This document shows positions 42,516 through 51,599 of a stretch of 64,000 bases of DNA, piece after piece. This DNA is from an uncultured Bacteroidales bacterium (GTDB lineage Bacteria; Bacteroidota; Bacteroidia; Bacteroidales; Bacteroidaceae). Both the position numbers and the translations under genes were made by a program. A model generated the notes under the pieces. It searched no databases. It saw only the letters and a program-made list of their open reading frames with translations, and was not told the origin of the DNA. The stretch lies in assembly GCA_902779165.1 (NCBI GenBank), contig CACZAN010000004.1:29776-93775 (forward strand), in the 5' to 3' direction. The number at the start of each line of letters is the position of its first letter. The first letter of the stretch is position 1.

Positions 42516-42757
42516 TTGTACTTCTCCTCCAGATGCTTGTAATAGGCCTCGCGTCCGTTCAAGTCCTCATCGGCCACAGGTTCGCCGGCTCCAAGCAAGC
42601 TCAGTACCACATCGGGAATAGCTTGCTCTGTCTCCGCCTTATTACCCTGGGCGAAGCGCACGAGGAAATTCTCTATGACTGATGTGAGGTTCAAGCCATG
42701 TTTCTGGGCGTACACCTGAGCCGGGAGATAAATGCTAGGATTGATAGCTACTTCCAT
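42512..42757 (-). CDS. DUF6364-type antitoxin partner of the PIN toxin
   Basis: An 81-residue protein with an N-terminal ribbon-helix-helix-like segment (NPSIYLPAQVYAQKHGLNLTSVIENFLVRF) and a charged C-terminal tail (REAYYKHLEEKYK) that would bind the toxin. It lies upstream of the PIN gene and overlaps it. The pair stands alone between repeat units at 41958-41995 and 42873-42909. Confidence 0.8.
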   Translation of the reverse strand: MEVAINPSIYLPAQVYAQKHGLNLTSVIENFLVRFAQGNKAETEQAIPDVVLSLLGAGEPVADEDLNGREAYYKHLEEKYK

Positions 42758-42785
42758 AGTTGCAGTTTATTGGTGAATTCGGCCG

Positions 42786-42793
42786 CAAAGGTA
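42786..42793 (-). promoter_or_regulatory. -7 element of the toxin-antitoxin operon
   Basis: The minus strand reads TACCTTTG, a perfect TAnnTTTG, about 30 bases before the antitoxin ATG. The 37-base repeat unit at 42873-42909 lies upstream of it. Confidence 0.7.
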
Positions 42794-42872
42794 CGCATTT
42801 TTTTCAAAATAAGCGGCAATTGCACGAAAAAAGTGACCACTTCTCAGAAAACGGTGGCAAAAAACCATGAAA

Positions 42873-42909
42873 ATGTCCACAGTTGTCCACAGATTACAGT
42901 TTTCCGCGG
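42873..42909. repeat. Isolated copy of the 37-base TGTCCACA unit
   Basis: The same unit as in the 41706-41995 array, in the orientation of the copy at 41958-41995. It lies on the far side of the toxin-antitoxin pair, so the module is framed by direct copies. It also abuts the 3' end of the mechanosensitive channel gene. Confidence 0.85.
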
Positions 42910-42926
42910 CGGGTATGCCACAGACA

Positions 42927-44696
42927 TCATGTAGACTGAGCCTGTTCTTCGATTTCCGTTGGAGGAATCTGGACATCGATGCCATCGCGGCGGGCATAGA
43001 TGTGGGGCGACATGATTTCCACTCCGGCTTCGAAGAAACGGTGGAGCAAGTTTTGATGGAGCTCGGAGTAGATGCGTGGCATATTCTTGGCATCGCTGGT
43101 GAAGGCGTTGATTTCGTACTCCACGTAGAAATCGTCAAGCGATGTCGTCATCATAAAAGGCTTCGGATGTTTCTTGATACCTGGCGTGTCTGCCGCTGCT
43201 TTTTCCATGATACTCTGTATGAGCTGCCAGGGCACATCGTAGCCGATGGTGACTTTGGTGTGAACAATGAGCCCGTAAGTCTCTGCGGCTACCGTGAAGT
43301 TGGAGGTTTGGGAGCCCATGAGGCTGGAGTTCTGAATGGTGACGACCTCGTTCTTGCGGGTACGTATGCGGGTGACGAGAACGGTCTTCTCGATGACTTC
43401 GCCCACGGTGTCACCGACCTTGATATAATCACCGATATGAAATGGACGCATATAGGTCATCACCATTCCGGCCACCATATTGCCGATGATGGTGGTGGAG
43501 CCGAGGGAGACGATGATACCGATGAAGACGGATACCCCCTGGAAAATCTCTGAATTGGAATTGGGCAGCAGCGGCCAAATCATCACCAACATCAGGGAGT
43601 ACAGCAGCACACGTAGGATGTAGAAGGTAGGCATCGCCCAATCGGAGTAGAAGCCGCTGATACGCAGGCGGCCGGACTCCATCTCACCTGCCAGATACCT
43701 GAAGAAGCGCACCAAATAACGGAAGCAGAGGCAGATGATGGCAATCTTGAAGAGGTTCGGAATGTAGGCGACTACTGAGGTGAGGATATCGCGGATGGGA
43801 TCCAAGATGTATCCTATGATCTTCAAGGTGAAAGTCTTGGTCTCCGGAAAGATGATGAAGAGCAGCGGAATTGATATCATCAGCTGGAGCAGGACAAGCA
43901 GGATACGTAAGGAGTCGTAGACTGTGATGGCGATGACGCCCTGGCGATGGGTGTTCAGCACCTCATAATCCTTGAACAGCAGGGGCTTGAGCCATTGTAT
44001 CACATTACGAGTGAATCGGAACTTATAGCGACGGAACAGCCACCTCGTGAGGCGGATAAGAAGAAGCTGGAGAATAATCAGCAGAACTGCCCAGAAGATG
44101 CGTGTCAGCAATGTCTTTAAGCCGTAGTCCTCATGCAATTCGTTGATCTTCTCCTGAATGACAACTATATAGCTCTCGGCCAGCTTCTGTCTGGTGGAAT
44201 TCTGCCAAAGGCCATCGATATCGGTGATGCTCATGATGACCTTATCCCCTGCCATAATATCGGTAACGATGTCTCCGTCAACAATATACAAGGAATCAGG
44301 ATTGAAGGTCAGTTTCTGCCCCACCTCTTCTACATTCTCTACGACCAACGCAGCTCGCGCTTCGGGGGTCATTCCTCCTTTTTGCGCATAGAGGACAAGT
44401 AGTGTGTCGCCATCCACGACAACAGGTGCACCTTTTGTAATCTGCCTTAATGAATCGATGTGGTGCTGGCGCTCTGCCTGAGCCATAGAGTCCAAACGAG
44501 CTATACGTCCCGTGCGCTCCAATTCGGCCAGCAGCATAACTTGCTGCATAGTCATCTCCTCCACCTTATTGCGCAGGCTCTGGATGATGGAGTCTTGTTC
44601 GTGGGCTATTGCTGCTACGCTGTCCTCCTCAGCGGTCTGCGCCGACAGCTGGAGGGAAGCACATGATAAAAAGAGATAGAATAGTAGTTTTCTCAT
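42927..44696 (-). CDS. MscS-family mechanosensitive channel
   Basis: A 589-residue inner-membrane channel. A signal peptide (residues 1-19) is followed by a periplasmic coiled-coil segment to about 190, then several membrane helices, then the MscS core: VSLGSTTIIGNMVAGMVMTYMRPFHIGDYIKVGD (pore helix and beta domain) and VVTIQNSSLMGSQTSNFT. It releases solutes on hypo-osmotic shock. It is larger than E. coli MscS, as in the MscK/MscM-type proteins. It lies 41 bases after pepT on the same strand. Confidence 0.92.
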   Translation of the reverse strand: MRKLLFYLFLSCASLQLSAQTAEEDSVAAIAHEQDSIIQSLRNKVEEMTMQQVMLLAELERTGRIARLDSMAQAERQHHIDSLRQITKGAPVVVDGDTLLVLYAQKGGMTPEARAALVVENVEEVGQKLTFNPDSLYIVDGDIVTDIMAGDKVIMSITDIDGLWQNSTRQKLAESYIVVIQEKINELHEDYGLKTLLTRIFWAVLLIILQLLLIRLTRWLFRRYKFRFTRNVIQWLKPLLFKDYEVLNTHRQGVIAITVYDSLRILLVLLQLMISIPLLFIIFPETKTFTLKIIGYILDPIRDILTSVVAYIPNLFKIAIICLCFRYLVRFFRYLAGEMESGRLRISGFYSDWAMPTFYILRVLLYSLMLVMIWPLLPNSNSEIFQGVSVFIGIIVSLGSTTIIGNMVAGMVMTYMRPFHIGDYIKVGDTVGEVIEKTVLVTRIRTRKNEVVTIQNSSLMGSQTSNFTVAAETYGLIVHTKVTIGYDVPWQLIQSIMEKAAADTPGIKKHPKPFMMTTSLDDFYVEYEINAFTSDAKNMPRIYSELHQNLLHRFFEAGVEIMSPHIYARRDGIDVQIPPTEIEEQAQST

Positions 44697-44737
44697 GCTC
44701 GACCGATTGTTCTCGACAGATAGACATCCGGATTACT

Positions 44738-45967
44738 TCATTCTGCAACGATGCGGCAAATGTTCACCACTGTCATCATCGCCTTTTCCATCGACTGTAT
44801 GGGAACGAACTCATGACGGCCGTGGAAGTTAAGGCCTCCGGCAAAGATATTGGGACAAGGAAGCCCCCTGAAGCTGAGCTGTGCACCATCGGTGCCGCCA
44901 CGGATTGCCTTGACCACACATTCCATACCTGCTTCCTCGATGGCACGTCGGGCGATGTCGATGATATGCTCCTTGCCTTCGAGCTGCTGCTTCATATTAT
45001 AATATTGATCGCGTATATCTGCGGTGACGACTCCTTCGCCATAACGTTCCTCGAAGACTGCGACCAGATCGGCCACAAAGTCCTTACGCTGCTCGAAGCG
45101 CTGGCGGTCATGATCGCGGACGATGTAGCTGAGGGTTGCTTCTTCCACCGTTGCCTTGATACCCGTGAGATGATAGAAGCCCTCATAGCCCTCGGTGCGC
45201 TCGGGGACTTCTGCCGACGGCATCTCGCGGATAAAGTCTGCCGCGATGAGGGCTGCATTGCGCATCTTGCCCTTCGCATAGCCGGGGTGTACGTTCAGTC
45301 CTTTGATATGAATCGTGGCACTGGCAGCGTTGAAGTTCTCGTATTCCAATTCACCGACCTCACTGCCATCCATCGTATAGGCCCACTCGGCCCCGAACTT
45401 CTCGACATCGAAGAGGTGCGCACCACAACCGATCTCTTCATCAGGATTGAAAGCGATGCGGATGCGACCATGCGAGATTTCGGGATGTTCCATCAAATAG
45501 GACATCGCTTCAACAATCTCTGCAATACCCGCCTTATCGTCAGCGCCGAGTAGGGTGTGACCATCGGTGACGATGAGGTCTTCGCCCACGTGATTCAACA
45601 TCTCGGGGAACATCTTTGGCGAAGTAACAATACCCGCTTCTGCATCGAGGACGATATCTCCGCCATCATAATTGGGAATGATACGCGGCCGGATATCAGC
45701 ACCTGAGCAGTCGGGGCTGGTATCGTAGTGCGCAATGAAGCCGATTGTGGGGACTTCGGCAGGAATATTGGACGGCAGAGTCGCATAGATGTAACCCTGC
45801 TCGTCCATGTTCACGTCTTCCAGTCCCATCTCTTCGAGGGAATCTGCCAGATGGCGGGCAAAGACCAACTGTTTCGGAGTACTCGGACAACCTTCAGCCT
45901 CCTCAGAGGACTGGGTATCATAACTTACGTAGTCGAGGAAGCGGTCTACTAAAGAACAATTATCCAT
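44738..45967 (-). CDS. pepT: Peptidase T (tripeptidase)
   Basis: A cytoplasmic dizinc aminotripeptidase of 409 residues from the ATG at 45967. Metal and catalytic residues are in [37 protein letters not shown], and [17 protein letters not shown]. The Met at 45988 lies in a simple ATTATACATT repeat and is less likely to be the start. It probably completes the breakdown of imported peptides. Confidence 0.94.
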   Translation of the reverse strand: MDNCSLVDRFLDYVSYDTQSSEEAEGCPSTPKQLVFARHLADSLEEMGLEDVNMDEQGYIYATLPSNIPAEVPTIGFIAHYDTSPDCSGADIRPRIIPNYDGGDIVLDAEAGIVTSPKMFPEMLNHVGEDLIVTDGHTLLGADDKAGIAEIVEAMSYLMEHPEISHGRIRIAFNPDEEIGCGAHLFDVEKFGAEWAYTMDGSEVGELEYENFNAASATIHIKGLNVHPGYAKGKMRNAALIAADFIREMPSAEVPERTEGYEGFYHLTGIKATVEEATLSYIVRDHDRQRFEQRKDFVADLVAVFEERYGEGVVTADIRDQYYNMKQQLEGKEHIIDIARRAIEEAGMECVVKAIRGGTDGAQLSFRGLPCPNIFAGGLNFHGRHEFVPIQSMEKAMMTVVNICRIVAE

Positions 45968-45991
45968 TATACATTGTCCATTATACATTAA

Positions 45992-46951
45992 TTACTGCAC
46001 CTCCCAGCCCAGTGCGCTGGCACCAAGGACAGCTGCAGCGGCACCATCGAGTTCGCTGACAAGCATCTTAGCCTTACCACGGAAGATCTGGAGAACGGTT
46101 TCATCATAGGCACGCTTGATGGGATCCATGATGAGGTCGCCGGCCTTGGTCAGGCCACCAAAGAAGATGAAAGCCTCGGGGCTGCTGAATGCAGCAAAGT
46201 TGGCACAAGCCTCGCCCAGGATTCGACCCGTTTCCTCGAAAATCTGCTTAGCAACCTCATCGCCCTTACCAGCGGCGACAGCAACGTCCTTAGACTCAAT
46301 CTTGTCGAGGGGTATATCGCGCAGAAGGGTGGGCTTATTGGTCTTCTGGATAATCTCGCGAGCGGTGCGAGCTACACCTGTGGCAGAACAATATGCTTCG
46401 AGACAACCCTTGCGGCCACAGCCACATTGGCGGCCATCGCGTTCGACGATAACATGTCCGAGCTCACCAGCAAAGCCATCGCAACCATAGACTACGGTTC
46501 CATTGACGACAATGCCGCTGCCGACACCCGTGCCCAAAGTTATCATGATGAAATTCTGCATTCCCTTTGCTGCACCATACTGCATCTCGCCGATGGCAGC
46601 GGCATTGGCATCGTTCGTTAAGCGCACAGGAACTCCGAGGCGTTCGTGGAACATCTGTGCAAGAGGTATCTTGCCCTTCCAGGGGAGGTTAGGAGCAAAC
46701 TCGATGCTGCCGCTGTAGTAGTTTCCATTGGGAGCTCCAATGCCCATTGCATGGATATTCTCGATACCACCCACCTGTTCGATGATGGGGCGGAGGGCCT
46801 CAACACAAGCATCGACATACTGGTTGATGTCACCGTGACCTTGGGTCTTAATCGAAGTGGATGCCACAACGTTGGCATTGGCATCTACAATTCCAAACAC
46901 AGAGTTAGTGCCTCCGAGGTCGAGGCCGATAACATAGGGTTTCTTTTCCAT
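45992..46951 (-). CDS. ROK-family glucokinase
   Basis: A 319-residue ROK sugar kinase: ATP-binding GLDLGGTNSVFGIVD at the start, NDANAAAIGEMQYGAAKG, MITLGTGVGSGIVVNG, and the zinc motif HVIVERDGRQCGCGRKGCLEAY. It likely phosphorylates glucose at the head of glycolysis; N-acetylhexosamine specificity cannot be excluded. It lies 24 bases upstream of pepT, both behind the same promoter. Confidence 0.93.
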   Translation of the reverse strand: MEKKPYVIGLDLGGTNSVFGIVDANANVVASTSIKTQGHGDINQYVDACVEALRPIIEQVGGIENIHAMGIGAPNGNYYSGSIEFAPNLPWKGKIPLAQMFHERLGVPVRLTNDANAAAIGEMQYGAAKGMQNFIMITLGTGVGSGIVVNGTVVYGCDGFAGELGHVIVERDGRQCGCGRKGCLEAYCSATGVARTAREIIQKTNKPTLLRDIPLDKIESKDVAVAAGKGDEVAKQIFEETGRILGEACANFAAFSSPEAFIFFGGLTKAGDLIMDPIKRAYDETVLQIFRGKAKMLVSELDGAAAAVLGASALGWEVQ

Positions 46952-47010
46952 ATTAGAGAAAGTTATTAAGTTTTGGTTCTTTTTCTTGCTAAATGCACAT
47001 TAACGGGCGT

Positions 47011-47018
47011 CAAAGGTA
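47011..47018 (-). promoter_or_regulatory. -7 element of the glucokinase-pepT-mscS operon
   Basis: The minus strand reads TACCTTTG, a perfect TAnnTTTG, about 60 bases before the glucokinase ATG. No convincing -33 box. Confidence 0.65.
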
Positions 47019-47122
47019 CAGAAAGTTTGCCATGAATGGAAGAAAAATGAAAGAAAATTACTTTTTTTCACAAAAGAAAGCGCTTTTCTGCCTTTTTCTT
47101 TCTTTTTTTCGAAGAAAAAGCC

Positions 47123-47130
47123 GAACTTTG
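47123..47130 (+). promoter_or_regulatory. -7-like element of the lysE gene
   Basis: GAACTTTG (one mismatch to TAnnTTTG), only 8 bases before the ATG at 47139, so the mRNA would be nearly leaderless. It rules against the in-frame GTG at 47130. Confidence 0.45.
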
Positions 47131-47138
47131 TGCCCTGT

Positions 47139-47792
47139 ATGTGGTTTGAACATGTAACTTTACTTGATTTGACCGTCAAAGGTCTGCTCGTAGGCATCGT
47201 TGCCAGTGCTCCTATGGGGCCTGTCGGCGTGCTCTGTATTCAGCGCACTCTGAACAAGGGACGATGGTACGGATTGGTGACCGGATTGGGTGCTGCCCTC
47301 AGCGACATCATCTATGCATTGATCACGGGTCTGGGCATGAGTTTCGTGCTGGAGTTCATCGAACAACCCCGCACCATGTATTTTCTACAGCTGATTGGCA
47401 GCATTCTCCTTTTCGCCTTTGGTTTTTACACCTACCGGACAAAGCCCCATTTGCGTCCGCCCTCGAAGAACAAAGGTACATTGGCAAAGAACTTTGCCTC
47501 AGGCTTCTTCGTTACGCTCAGTAATCCGCTGATTGTATTCCTCTTCATGGCACTCTTCGCCCGCTTTACCTTTGTCGTTCCCGATCATATCGGTCAGCAG
47601 ACGTTGGGTTATATGAGTATCTTCCTCGGCGCAATGCTGTGGTGGTATGGATTAACGTATGTGGTCGATAAGTTGCGCACCACATTCGAGCTGAGCCGTA
47701 TCTCCCTAATCAACAGTATTATCGGAGTCATTGTGATGACGGTCTCGTTCCTCGGTCTGCTTTCGACCTTGCTGGGACTGACGCTGTATTAA
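47139..47792 (+). CDS. LysE/RhtB-family amino-acid exporter
   Basis: A 217-residue inner-membrane protein with six hydrophobic segments. The family signature GLLVGIVASAPMGPVGVLCIQRTLNKGRWYG is at the N-terminus, and the NPLIVFLFMALF segment is in the middle. It probably exports an amino acid or related metabolite. It is followed by a GTTGAAAG simple repeat. Confidence 0.9.
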   Translation: MWFEHVTLLDLTVKGLLVGIVASAPMGPVGVLCIQRTLNKGRWYGLVTGLGAALSDIIYALITGLGMSFVLEFIEQPRTMYFLQLIGSILLFAFGFYTYRTKPHLRPPSKNKGTLAKNFASGFFVTLSNPLIVFLFMALFARFTFVVPDHIGQQTLGYMSIFLGAMLWWYGLTYVVDKLRTTFELSRISLINSIIGVIVMTVSFLGLLSTLLGLTLY

Positions 47793-47846
47793 GGTTGAAA
47801 AGTTGAAAGGTTGAAAATTGAAAGGTTGAAAGATTGATAATTGAAG
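47793..47846. repeat. GTTGAAAG simple repeat
   Basis: Five or six imperfect copies of GGTTGAAA(A/G) run from the lysE stop to near the next gene, the same word as at 30465-30505. Confidence 0.65.
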
Positions 47847-47856
47847 AAGTAAAGAC

Positions 47857-48399
47857 GTGAAGATAGCAAAACAACTCAAGGATACCAACGTCGCCGAGTA
47901 TCTTCTGTATATGTGGCAATTAGAAGATACCCTCCGGGCCTATGGCTGCGATGCCGACCGCCTTCGAGAGGAATATGTTTCGCGCTTCGATTATTCTGAC
48001 GAGGACCGCAGGGCAGAAGCGGAATGGCTGGCCGACCTCTGTCGGATGATGCGCGAGGAGGGGAAGACTGAGGCTGGGCACCTCCAAATTAACCAAGGAA
48101 CCATATCCCTGCTCACAGATCTCCATCAACAGCTACTCCAGAGCCCTAAACATCCATTCTACTCTGCTGCATACTACAAAGCCCTCCCCTTCATAGTAGA
48201 ATTCCGCTCACGCAGCGGCCACACCGAGGCTCCCGAATTAGAGAACTGCTTTGAATGTTTATATGTCACCATGATGCTGCGAATGATGAATAAGGAAATA
48301 TCCAAGGAGACTCAGGAAGCCGTCACTCACATTTCCCATCTTCTGGCTCTGCTGGCAGACGCTTGGCGAAAGGAAAAAGCGGGAGAGTTAGAACTCTGA
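47857..48399 (+). CDS. DUF4924 family protein
   Basis: A 180-residue soluble, mostly helical protein: KIAKQLKDTNVAEYLLYMWQLEDTLRAY at the start is the family signature; the function is unknown and members are confined to Bacteroidetes as far as I recall. It begins at a GTG codon, since no ATG is in frame nearby and the first residues match the family N-terminus. It precedes rfbD. Confidence 0.85.
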   Translation: MKIAKQLKDTNVAEYLLYMWQLEDTLRAYGCDADRLREEYVSRFDYSDEDRRAEAEWLADLCRMMREEGKTEAGHLQINQGTISLLTDLHQQLLQSPKHPFYSAAYYKALPFIVEFRSRSGHTEAPELENCFECLYVTMMLRMMNKEISKETQEAVTHISHLLALLADAWRKEKAGELEL

Positions 48400-48469
48400 G
48401 ATATTGGAAATGAAGCATCAAGATAGTGAGAACAGTCCATTGTAAAATTGTAAATAATCAAATCATAAG

Positions 48470-49363
48470 ATGAATATACTCGTGACAGGCGCCTGTGGAC
48501 AGTTGGGCAATGAGATGCAGCTATTGGCAAAAGAGAACATACAGCACAAGTGGTTCTTCACTGATATCTGTAGCAAGGAGAACGGATTGTTTGTCATCAC
48601 TCCTCTCGACATCACAGACCGTTCGGCCATTGATGCCTTCGTCACAGACAGATCCATAGACCTCATTGTTAACTGCGCAGCCTACACCGCCGTGGATCGG
48701 GCCGAGGCAGAAGAGGAGAAAGCACAGTTGCTGAATGCTATGGCTCCTGGTTATCTCGCAGCCGCAATTGATCAGCGAGGCGGACAACTCATCCAGATTT
48801 CCACGGACTATGTTTTCGACGGAACAGCACATGTCCCCTATACCGAAGAATGTCGCACCTGTCCGGCATCAGCATACGGACGTACTAAGTTAGCGGGAGA
48901 AGAGGCTGCACTGTCCGCCAATCCTTCAGTAATGATAATCCGCACAGCATGGCTCTACAGCCGTTTTGGAAATAACTTCGTGAAGACGATGTTGAGGTTG
49001 GGGAGCGAGAAGCCAGAACTGGGTGTCATCTTTGATCAAATAGGAACACCCACCTATGCACATGACCTTGCCACAGCCATCATCACTGCCATCAACCAAG
49101 GAGTGCAGCCTGGCATCTATCACTTCACCAACGAGGGAGTCTGCTCGTGGTATGACTTCACGAAGGCGATTCATCGGCTGGCCGGCATCACTACATGTCG
49201 CGTGCGGCCGTTGCACACTGCCGAATACCCCACTCCAGCTACACGTCCGCATTACAGCGTACTCGACAAGACAAAAATTAAGACCACATATAACATTGAC
49301 ATCCCCTATTGGGAGGACAGCCTGAAGGCTTGCATTCAGGAACTGCTCCCCAAATCCCTATAA
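48470..49363 (+). CDS. rfbD: dTDP-4-dehydrorhamnose reductase
   Basis: The final step of dTDP-L-rhamnose synthesis for cell-surface polysaccharide. It has 297 residues of the extended SDR type: NAD(P)-binding VTGACGQLGNEMQ at residues 4-16, STDYVFDG, and the catalytic YGRTKLAGE. The other rhamnose genes (rfbA, B, C) are not in the window. Confidence 0.95.
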   Translation: MNILVTGACGQLGNEMQLLAKENIQHKWFFTDICSKENGLFVITPLDITDRSAIDAFVTDRSIDLIVNCAAYTAVDRAEAEEEKAQLLNAMAPGYLAAAIDQRGGQLIQISTDYVFDGTAHVPYTEECRTCPASAYGRTKLAGEEAALSANPSVMIIRTAWLYSRFGNNFVKTMLRLGSEKPELGVIFDQIGTPTYAHDLATAIITAINQGVQPGIYHFTNEGVCSWYDFTKAIHRLAGITTCRVRPLHTAEYPTPATRPHYSVLDKTKIKTTYNIDIPYWEDSLKACIQELLPKSL

Positions 49364-49414
49364 GCCCCATAGGACCCATAAGCCTTATGAGTCTCAGTAA
49401 TTCCTGAAAGATAA

Positions 49415-51022
49415 ATGAACCAAGAAATAGAACGCAGGCGAACATTCGCCATCATATCGCACCCGGATGCGGGTAAAACCACACTCACCGAGAAGCTGCT
49501 GCTCTTCGGCGGACAGATTCAGGTAGCTGGTGCCGTGAAGAACAATAAAATCAAAAAAACCGCCACCAGCGACTGGATGGAAATCGAGAAGCAGCGCGGT
49601 ATCTCTGTCACCACCTCTGTGATGGAGTTCGACTACTCTCCATCTGCTGACGAAGGCAGAGACAATACAGCTGTTCCTGAATATAAGGTGAACATACTCG
49701 ACACTCCAGGTCACCAGGACTTCGCCGAAGACACTTTCCGCACTCTGACAGCTGTGGACTCGGCAATCATCGTGGTCGACGGGGCCAAAGGTGTGGAGGC
49801 ACAGACTCGTAAACTGATGACTGTCTGTCGAATGAGAAAGACACCTGTCATCGTGTTTATTAACAAGATGGATCGCGAAGGCAAGGATCCTTTCGACCTG
49901 CTCGATGAGTTGGAAGAAGAGTTGCAGATTAAGGTGCGCCCCCTCTCCTGGCCCATCAACCAAGGTGCCCGTTTCAAAGGCGTTTACAATATCTATGAGC
50001 AGAACTTGAATCTCTTCACGCCTGATAAACAACGCGTAACAGAAAAGGTGAGCGTGCAGCTCGATTCCATCGAACTGGACAACCGCGTGGGTGCCGACGA
50101 TGCCCAGAAACTTCGTGATGATCTGGAGATTATCGAGGGCGTGTACCCTGAATTTGACCGGCAGACTTATCTCAATGCCGAAGTGGCTCCCGTCTTTTTC
50201 GGTTCAGCCCTGAATAACTTTGGTGTGAAGGAACTGCTGGACTGCTTCGTAGAAATAGCTCCCTCACCACGTCCCACCAAAGCTGAGGAACGTGATGTGC
50301 AACCCGAGGAACAGAAATTCACAGGGTTCATCTTCAAGATTACTGCAAATATCGACCCCAACCATCGCTCGTGTATTGCTTTCTGCAAGGTCTGCTCGGG
50401 CAAGTTCGTGCGCAATGCCCCTTACTTGCATGTGCGTCAAGGGAAGACGGTCCGTTTCTCTTCCCCTACCCAGTTCATGGCCCAACGCAAGTCTACCATC
50501 GACGAGGCTTGGCCTGGTGACATCGTGGGTCTTCCGGATAACGGAATCTTCAAGATTGGCGACACACTGACTGAAGGCGAACAATTGCATTTCCGAGGTC
50601 TTCCCAGTTTCTCACCAGAGATGTTCAAATACATCGAGAACGCAGACCCGATGAAGACCAAGCAGCTGGAAAAAGGTATAGCACAACTGATGGACGAGGG
50701 CGTGGCGCAATTATTCATCAACCAGTTCAACGGCCGCAAACTGATAGGCACCGTGGGACAGCTACAGTTCGAAGTCATTCAGTACCGCCTTGAAAACGAG
50801 TATGGTGCCAAGTGTCGTTGGGAACCTGCCAGTCTTTACAAAGCTTGCTGGATAGAGAGCGACAACCAGGCCCAGCTTGAGGCCTTCAAGAAGCGAAAAT
50901 ACCAATATATGGCCTGTGACCGCGAAGGACGCGACGTGTTCCTGGCCGACTCTGCCTATGTGCTTTCTATGGCACAGCAGGACTTCGAGCACATTAAGTT
51001 CCATTTTACAAGTGAGTTCTAA
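49415..51022 (+). CDS. prfC: Peptide chain release factor 3
   Basis: A translational GTPase that recycles RF1/RF2 from the ribosome. It has 535 residues, normal for RF3. The G motifs are [19 protein letters not shown] (G1), [16 protein letters not shown] (G3), and INKMDR (G4, NKxD). The C-terminal RF3 domain is intact ([20 protein letters not shown]). Its stop overlaps the next gene's start (TAATG at 51020-51024). Confidence 0.97.
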   Translation: MNQEIERRRTFAIISHPDAGKTTLTEKLLLFGGQIQVAGAVKNNKIKKTATSDWMEIEKQRGISVTTSVMEFDYSPSADEGRDNTAVPEYKVNILDTPGHQDFAEDTFRTLTAVDSAIIVVDGAKGVEAQTRKLMTVCRMRKTPVIVFINKMDREGKDPFDLLDELEEELQIKVRPLSWPINQGARFKGVYNIYEQNLNLFTPDKQRVTEKVSVQLDSIELDNRVGADDAQKLRDDLEIIEGVYPEFDRQTYLNAEVAPVFFGSALNNFGVKELLDCFVEIAPSPRPTKAEERDVQPEEQKFTGFIFKITANIDPNHRSCIAFCKVCSGKFVRNAPYLHVRQGKTVRFSSPTQFMAQRKSTIDEAWPGDIVGLPDNGIFKIGDTLTEGEQLHFRGLPSFSPEMFKYIENADPMKTKQLEKGIAQLMDEGVAQLFINQFNGRKLIGTVGQLQFEVIQYRLENEYGAKCRWEPASLYKACWIESDNQAQLEAFKKRKYQYMACDREGRDVFLADSAYVLSMAQQDFEHIKFHFTSEF

Positions 51023-51597
51023 TGAGTAGAGAAAGAGATTCCGACATACGAGCAGCCATAGACGTGCTCAGACAAGGGGGCACAATACTCTATCCCACCG
51101 ATACCATCTGGGGCATCGGCTGCGATGCCACAAACCCGGAGGCTGTCAAGAAAGTCTTTACCATCAAGCAGCGCGAGGATAGCAAGGCGCTAATCTGTTT
51201 GGTAGACAGCCCTGGGCGTCTACAACGCTATGTCCGCAACGTGCCGGAGGTGGCTTGGGATATTATCGACCTGGCCACCAAACCAACGACAGTCATCCTC
51301 AATGGTGCCGTCAACCTTGCGCCGAATCTTTTGGCCGAAGATGGTAGCGTGGGGCTCCGCGTCACCTCAGAAGTATTTTCGCAACAGCTGTGTTACCGCT
51401 TCCAGAAAGCCATAGTCAGCACTTCTGCCAATATCAGTGGTCAGCCCTCGCCCCAAACATTCGCAGATATCAGTCCAGCCATCATTAACGCCGTGGATTA
51501 CGTATGTCTCTCCCGCCAGCGCGACACCTCGCGCCACGAACCCAGCTCCATTATCAAGCTCACCCCGACTGGCGAAGTGACGATTATCAGAAAATAA
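51022..51597 (+). CDS. L-threonylcarbamoyladenylate synthase (Sua5/YciO/YrdC family)
   Basis: The first step of t6A modification of tRNAs that read ANN codons. It has 191 residues, a single YrdC domain: GGTILYPTDTIWGIGCDATN, KQREDSKALICLV, SVGLRVTSEVFSQ, and IVSTSANISGQPSP. The C-terminal Sua5 domain is absent, so it is the TsaC/YrdC-like short form. It is coupled to prfC by overlap and followed by the ClC channel gene after 2 bases. Confidence 0.93.
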   Translation: MSRERDSDIRAAIDVLRQGGTILYPTDTIWGIGCDATNPEAVKKVFTIKQREDSKALICLVDSPGRLQRYVRNVPEVAWDIIDLATKPTTVILNGAVNLAPNLLAEDGSVGLRVTSEVFSQQLCYRFQKAIVSTSANISGQPSPQTFADISPAIINAVDYVCLSRQRDTSRHEPSSIIKLTPTGEVTIIRK

Positions 51598-51599
51598 AA

